16,209 bases of DNA, taken from positions 1 through 16,209 of the forward strand of contig JAEZJJ010000084.1 of assembly GCA_023436395.1 (NCBI GenBank), in the 5' to 3' direction. The stretch comes from Bacillota bacterium (GTDB lineage Bacteria; Bacillota; Clostridia; Lachnospirales; Cellulosilyticaceae). Numbering within the stretch: position 1 is the stretch's first letter; the number at the start of each line of letters is the position of its first letter. The position numbers and the translations under genes were made by a program. Shown one piece after another: positions 14,473 to 16,209 of this stretch. A model generated the notes under the pieces. The model made no database searches and was not told where the DNA came from. It saw only the letters and a list, made by a program, of their open reading frames with translations.

Positions 14473-15646
14473 GGATAGGCAAATTGCACCCATTAGATTT
14501 ATTAATACATGTTTTATTTTCATTCTAAAAATTTTAGGTGCCATTTTAAATGGTACCTTTCTTGTCTTATTCAATCTTATAGGTTCATTTTTTAAAAAGT
14601 ATCGTTTTTCTATTAGCTTTAAGGTTAATTTACTCTATAGTGTTCTTTATACTTTTTTGTTTTGCCTAACCTATTTCATCACTCAGTCAGTTTATATTTC
14701 ACACTTTAGAGACAATACTACTTTACATCCTATTTTCCGCAATTTTAACGTGCTTTTAGCAGTAGCTATCCTTATATCTCTTACCTTATTTTTGAGTATA
14801 GGACATTATCTAGTTACTATGATGCTAACACCTATTAAAGATATGACTACTAAAGTTCAAAATATTAACGGTAATGATATGATGACAAGATTAGATACTA
14901 ACCTCTCTAAAGATGAATTAAAAGACCTTGCTATTACTTTCAATCAAATGATGGACCGTATACAGATTTATGTAGAACGTCAAAAGCAGTTTGCCTCTGA
15001 CGTTTCTCATGAACTTCGTACACCTCTTGCTATTATCCAAGGTTATGCTGATATGTTAGAGCGTTGGGGAAAAGATAATCCTCAAATTCTAGAAGAAAGT
15101 ATTTCTTCCATTTCTGAAGAAACTGCTAATATGAATACATTACTAGAAAAGTTACTGTTTTTATCCCGTAGTGATAAACATACCTTAAAAGTTGATATCA
15201 ATAGTATAGATTTATCTACACTTTGTCTAGATATATTAAAAGAAACTAGTTTTATAGATGATTCACATGAGCTTGTTTCTAAGGTAAATCCTAATGTTAT
15301 GCTGAAAGGAGATAGTGCCCTCATTAAGGAACTTATTCGCATCTTAGTAGATAACGCCTTAAAATATACCCCTGAAGGAGGCACTATTACTTTGGGTTGT
15401 GCAACAACTAATCAGAATATCGTACTCTCTATAAAAGATACAGGCATAGGCATTCCAAAAGAGCATATATCCAAACTATTTGAGCGTTTCTATAGAGTAG
15501 ATGAGGCTCGTAATAAAAATACTGGTGGTACTGGCCTAGGTTTAGCTATTGCTAATGAAATTGCTAAAACTCATGGTGCTAAAATTTTTGTAAATAGTGA
15601 GGTTAATGAAGGAACAGAATTTGTTATTTTCTTCCCTCATAGTTAA
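14459..15646 (+). CDS. Sensor histidine kinase, ArlS/CssS-like
   Basis: This 395-residue kinase overlaps the regulator gene by 14 nt, indicating translational coupling. It has a hydrophobic segment at about 17-42, TM at about 54-76, a short external loop (about 78-95), TM at about 96-118 and a HAMP linker (118-170). HisKA follows with H184 (DVSHELRTPLAII), then the ATPase domain with N299 (LVDNALKYTP), G1 DTGIGI (327-332), FERFYRVDEARN and G2 GGTGLGLAI (356-364). All catalytic motifs are intact. The roughly 18-residue external loop is too small for a ligand domain, so it probably senses through the membrane or a partner. The extra N-terminal hydrophobic stretch is unusual for ArlS-type kinases. 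No strong ribosome binding site precedes ATG 14459, consistent with coupling. Confidence 0.94.
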   Translation: MEKAKDRQIAPIRFINTCFIFILKILGAILNGTFLVLFNLIGSFFKKYRFSISFKVNLLYSVLYTFLFCLTYFITQSVYISHFRDNTTLHPIFRNFNVLLAVAILISLTLFLSIGHYLVTMMLTPIKDMTTKVQNINGNDMMTRLDTNLSKDELKDLAITFNQMMDRIQIYVERQKQFASDVSHELRTPLAIIQGYADMLERWGKDNPQILEESISSISEETANMNTLLEKLLFLSRSDKHTLKVDINSIDLSTLCLDILKETSFIDDSHELVSKVNPNVMLKGDSALIKELIRILVDNALKYTPEGGTITLGCATTNQNIVLSIKDTGIGIPKEHISKLFERFYRVDEARNKNTGGTGLGLAIANEIAKTHGAKIFVNSEVNEGTEFVIFFPHS

Positions 15647-15649
15647 ATG

Positions 15650-15692
15650 AACGGTGATTAGCTCATCATCTCTATATAGTAATCGTTTTTAG
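15650..15692 (+). terminator. Terminator after the second kinase gene
   Basis: AAC-GATTA pairs with TAATC-GTT, with a GGT bulge, and is followed by a T-rich run (GTTTTTAGTTT). It begins 4 nt beyond the stop codon. The stem is modest but correctly placed. Confidence 0.6.
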
Positions 15693-15767
15693 TTTGAATG
15701 CATATAGATGTAAATAGTTTATTACATTAATATTTATATACAACTATAGATAAAAGGGTTATAAAAC

Positions 15768-15833
15768 TTGAGAGTTGATGTGCCCCTAATAAATTAGATT
15801 TTTAGTTCTAACTTATAGGGGCTATGTCAACTT
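15768..15833. repeat. Long inverted repeat abutting the IS end (terminator- or MITE-like)
   Basis: The two arms AGTTGATGTGCCCCTAATAA and, as reverse complement, AGTTGACATAGCCCCTATAA pair over more than 20 bp with small bulges and close on a TTTTTAG loop. There is no poly-T tail, so it is not a textbook terminator. It could be a tiny non-autonomous element or a hairpin that attracted the neighbouring IS. The gap 15693-15767 shows nothing else. Confidence 0.55.
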
Positions 15834-15886
15834 GGGTGTGTAAAATAATCTCTGTAAATAGCTTTCTATGATAATTAATTGTGGGG

Positions 15887-15918
15887 CAGGAAGGCCGCAG
15901 TATGGCCTTTCTGCCTTA
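15887..15918. repeat. Strong hairpin in the IS end
   Basis: GGCAGGAAGGCC and GGCCTTTCTGCC pair over 12 bp, with one G-U on one strand, around a 7-nt loop. No T-tract follows in either direction, so it is not a simple terminator. It lies between the candidate outward promoter and the IS tip. Confidence 0.8.
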
Positions 15919-15923
15919 GCTAC

Positions 15924-15953
15924 AATATAGCTTGCATATAAAGTGCATGTCAA
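15924..15953 (-). promoter_or_regulatory. Candidate outward-reading promoter in the IS
   Basis: On the minus strand a perfect -35 TTGACA (15948-15953) is followed after 18 bp by TATATT (15924-15929). It points towards the IS tip and the downstream end of the kinase gene. The -35 lies in the arm of the nested hairpin, so part of the match may reflect that structure. Confidence 0.4.
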
Positions 15954-16010
15954 GGGCACCCTCGGATGAGGGTGTTTATTTTACCCTTGATATGTCCTTT
16001 TATGCATGCT
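15929..16010. repeat. Nested inverted repeats downstream of the transposase stop
   Basis: Three stacked stems are visible: an outer one (AGC.TGCATA.AAAG with CTTTTATGCATGCT), a middle one (CATGTCAAGGG / CCCTTGATATG, one G-U) and an inner one (CACCCTC / GAGGGTG, GGAT loop). The structure begins immediately at the transposase stop and may terminate transcription into or out of the IS. Confidence 0.75.
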
Positions 16011-16209
16011 ACAGAGGGAGCCTTCCCTCAAACATGACACTAAGTTCGCCGTATACTTTACCCCAATTACGAAGAGGCATATTCCATTTTTTTGTTGCTT
16101 CAAAAGTAGCTAAATATAAGGCTTTCAGTAGTGCTGTGTCACTTGGAAATACGCTTCTTTGGCGATTCAATCTTCTATATGTACTATTTAAGCTTTCAAT
16201 AGCATTGGT
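16009..16209 (-). CDS. IS256-family transposase, C-terminal end (partial)
   Basis: Reading the minus strand from the right edge gives 66 residues and a TAG stop at 16009. The piece begins with TNAIESLN..YRRLNRQR, the conserved IS256 segment holding the catalytic glutamate of the DDE triad, and continues with SVFPSDTALLKALYLATFE and KKWNMPLRNWGKVYGELSVM, the usual family ending. The frame is intact through the visible part. The N-terminal DNA-binding region and the two aspartates lie beyond the window, so I cannot say whether the element is active. Confidence 0.93.
   Translation of the reverse strand, partial: TNAIESLNSTYRRLNRQRSVFPSDTALLKALYLATFEATKKWNMPLRNWGKVYGELSVMFEGRLPL

Larger units (their letters stand above)
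15834..16209 (-). mobile_element. IS256-family insertion sequence, one end
   Basis: The 3' part of an IS256-type transposase gene and about 175 bp beyond it are present; the other end is outside the window. The boundary is placed at GGGTGTGTAAAATAATC (15834 onward), because IS256-family terminal repeats often begin GGGTGTGT. This is knowledge-based, since the second repeat and the 8-9 bp target duplication cannot be checked here. Confidence 0.75.

Noticed and set aside
15887..16010. CRISPR repeat or omega-RNA-like guide associated with a transposon
   Set aside because: The structures are single hairpins without repeated units, and the transposase is IS256-type, which is not associated with TnpB guide RNAs.

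Overview
The window is low-GC DNA (A+T-rich intergenic regions, strong AGGAGG-type ribosome binding sites) from a Firmicute of the Clostridia, most likely the Lachnospirales. The best taxonomic marker is the first ~52 nt of a 16S rRNA gene on the minus strand at the left edge, which reads like the clostridial 16S start (GATGAACGCTGGCGGCGTGC). I cannot name the genus from this alone.

Layout, left to right. (1) 1-300: the 5' end of an rRNA operon on the minus strand, leaving the window to the left, with a near-consensus promoter, an A/T-rich upstream element and a structured leader. (2) 492-1850, minus: a MATE-family multidrug/Na+ antiporter. (3) 2086-7470, minus: an envelope-sensing block. It runs from a membrane protein with a disordered N-terminus (7413 to 6532), through an exported DUF4097-type beta-repeat protein and a large sensor histidine kinase, to an OmpR/VanR-type response regulator. 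A separately promoted membrane-anchored protein (2086-2598) follows. Exact copies of the 10-mer TTTCTTAACA lie in front of both the operon and the separate gene, suggesting one regulon. (4) 7565-10143, minus: xylose isomerase (all catalytic residues present) followed by a ROK-family, XylR-like repressor. A palindrome-rich site overlaps the xylA -10 box. No xylulokinase or transporter is in view. (5) 10518-11984, minus: a pentapeptide-repeat protein and an endonuclease/exonuclease/phosphatase-fold hydrolase. (6) 12227-13626, plus: two unrecognised small proteins and a UBA-like/DUF4342 small membrane protein, each apparently its own transcription unit. (7) 13744-15646, plus: an ArlRS/CssRS-like two-component system whose genes overlap. 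The regulator's best ribosome binding site points to an ATT codon. (8) 15834-16209: one end of an IS256-family insertion sequence with the last 66 codons of its transposase on the minus strand, a GGGTGTGT terminal repeat, strong nested hairpins and a possible outward promoter.

Genes 1850 to 11984 all run on the minus strand and those from 12227 to 15646 on the plus strand, so 11985-12226 is a divergent intergenic region. The content is mostly ordinary chromosomal housekeeping, signalling and sugar use. I see no CRISPR array, phage genes or clear new defence system. The most interesting points are the shared regulator boxes around the first two-component system, the ATT start candidate, the histidine kinase without a canonical G1 box, the ROK repressor without the zinc motif, and the structured IS end.
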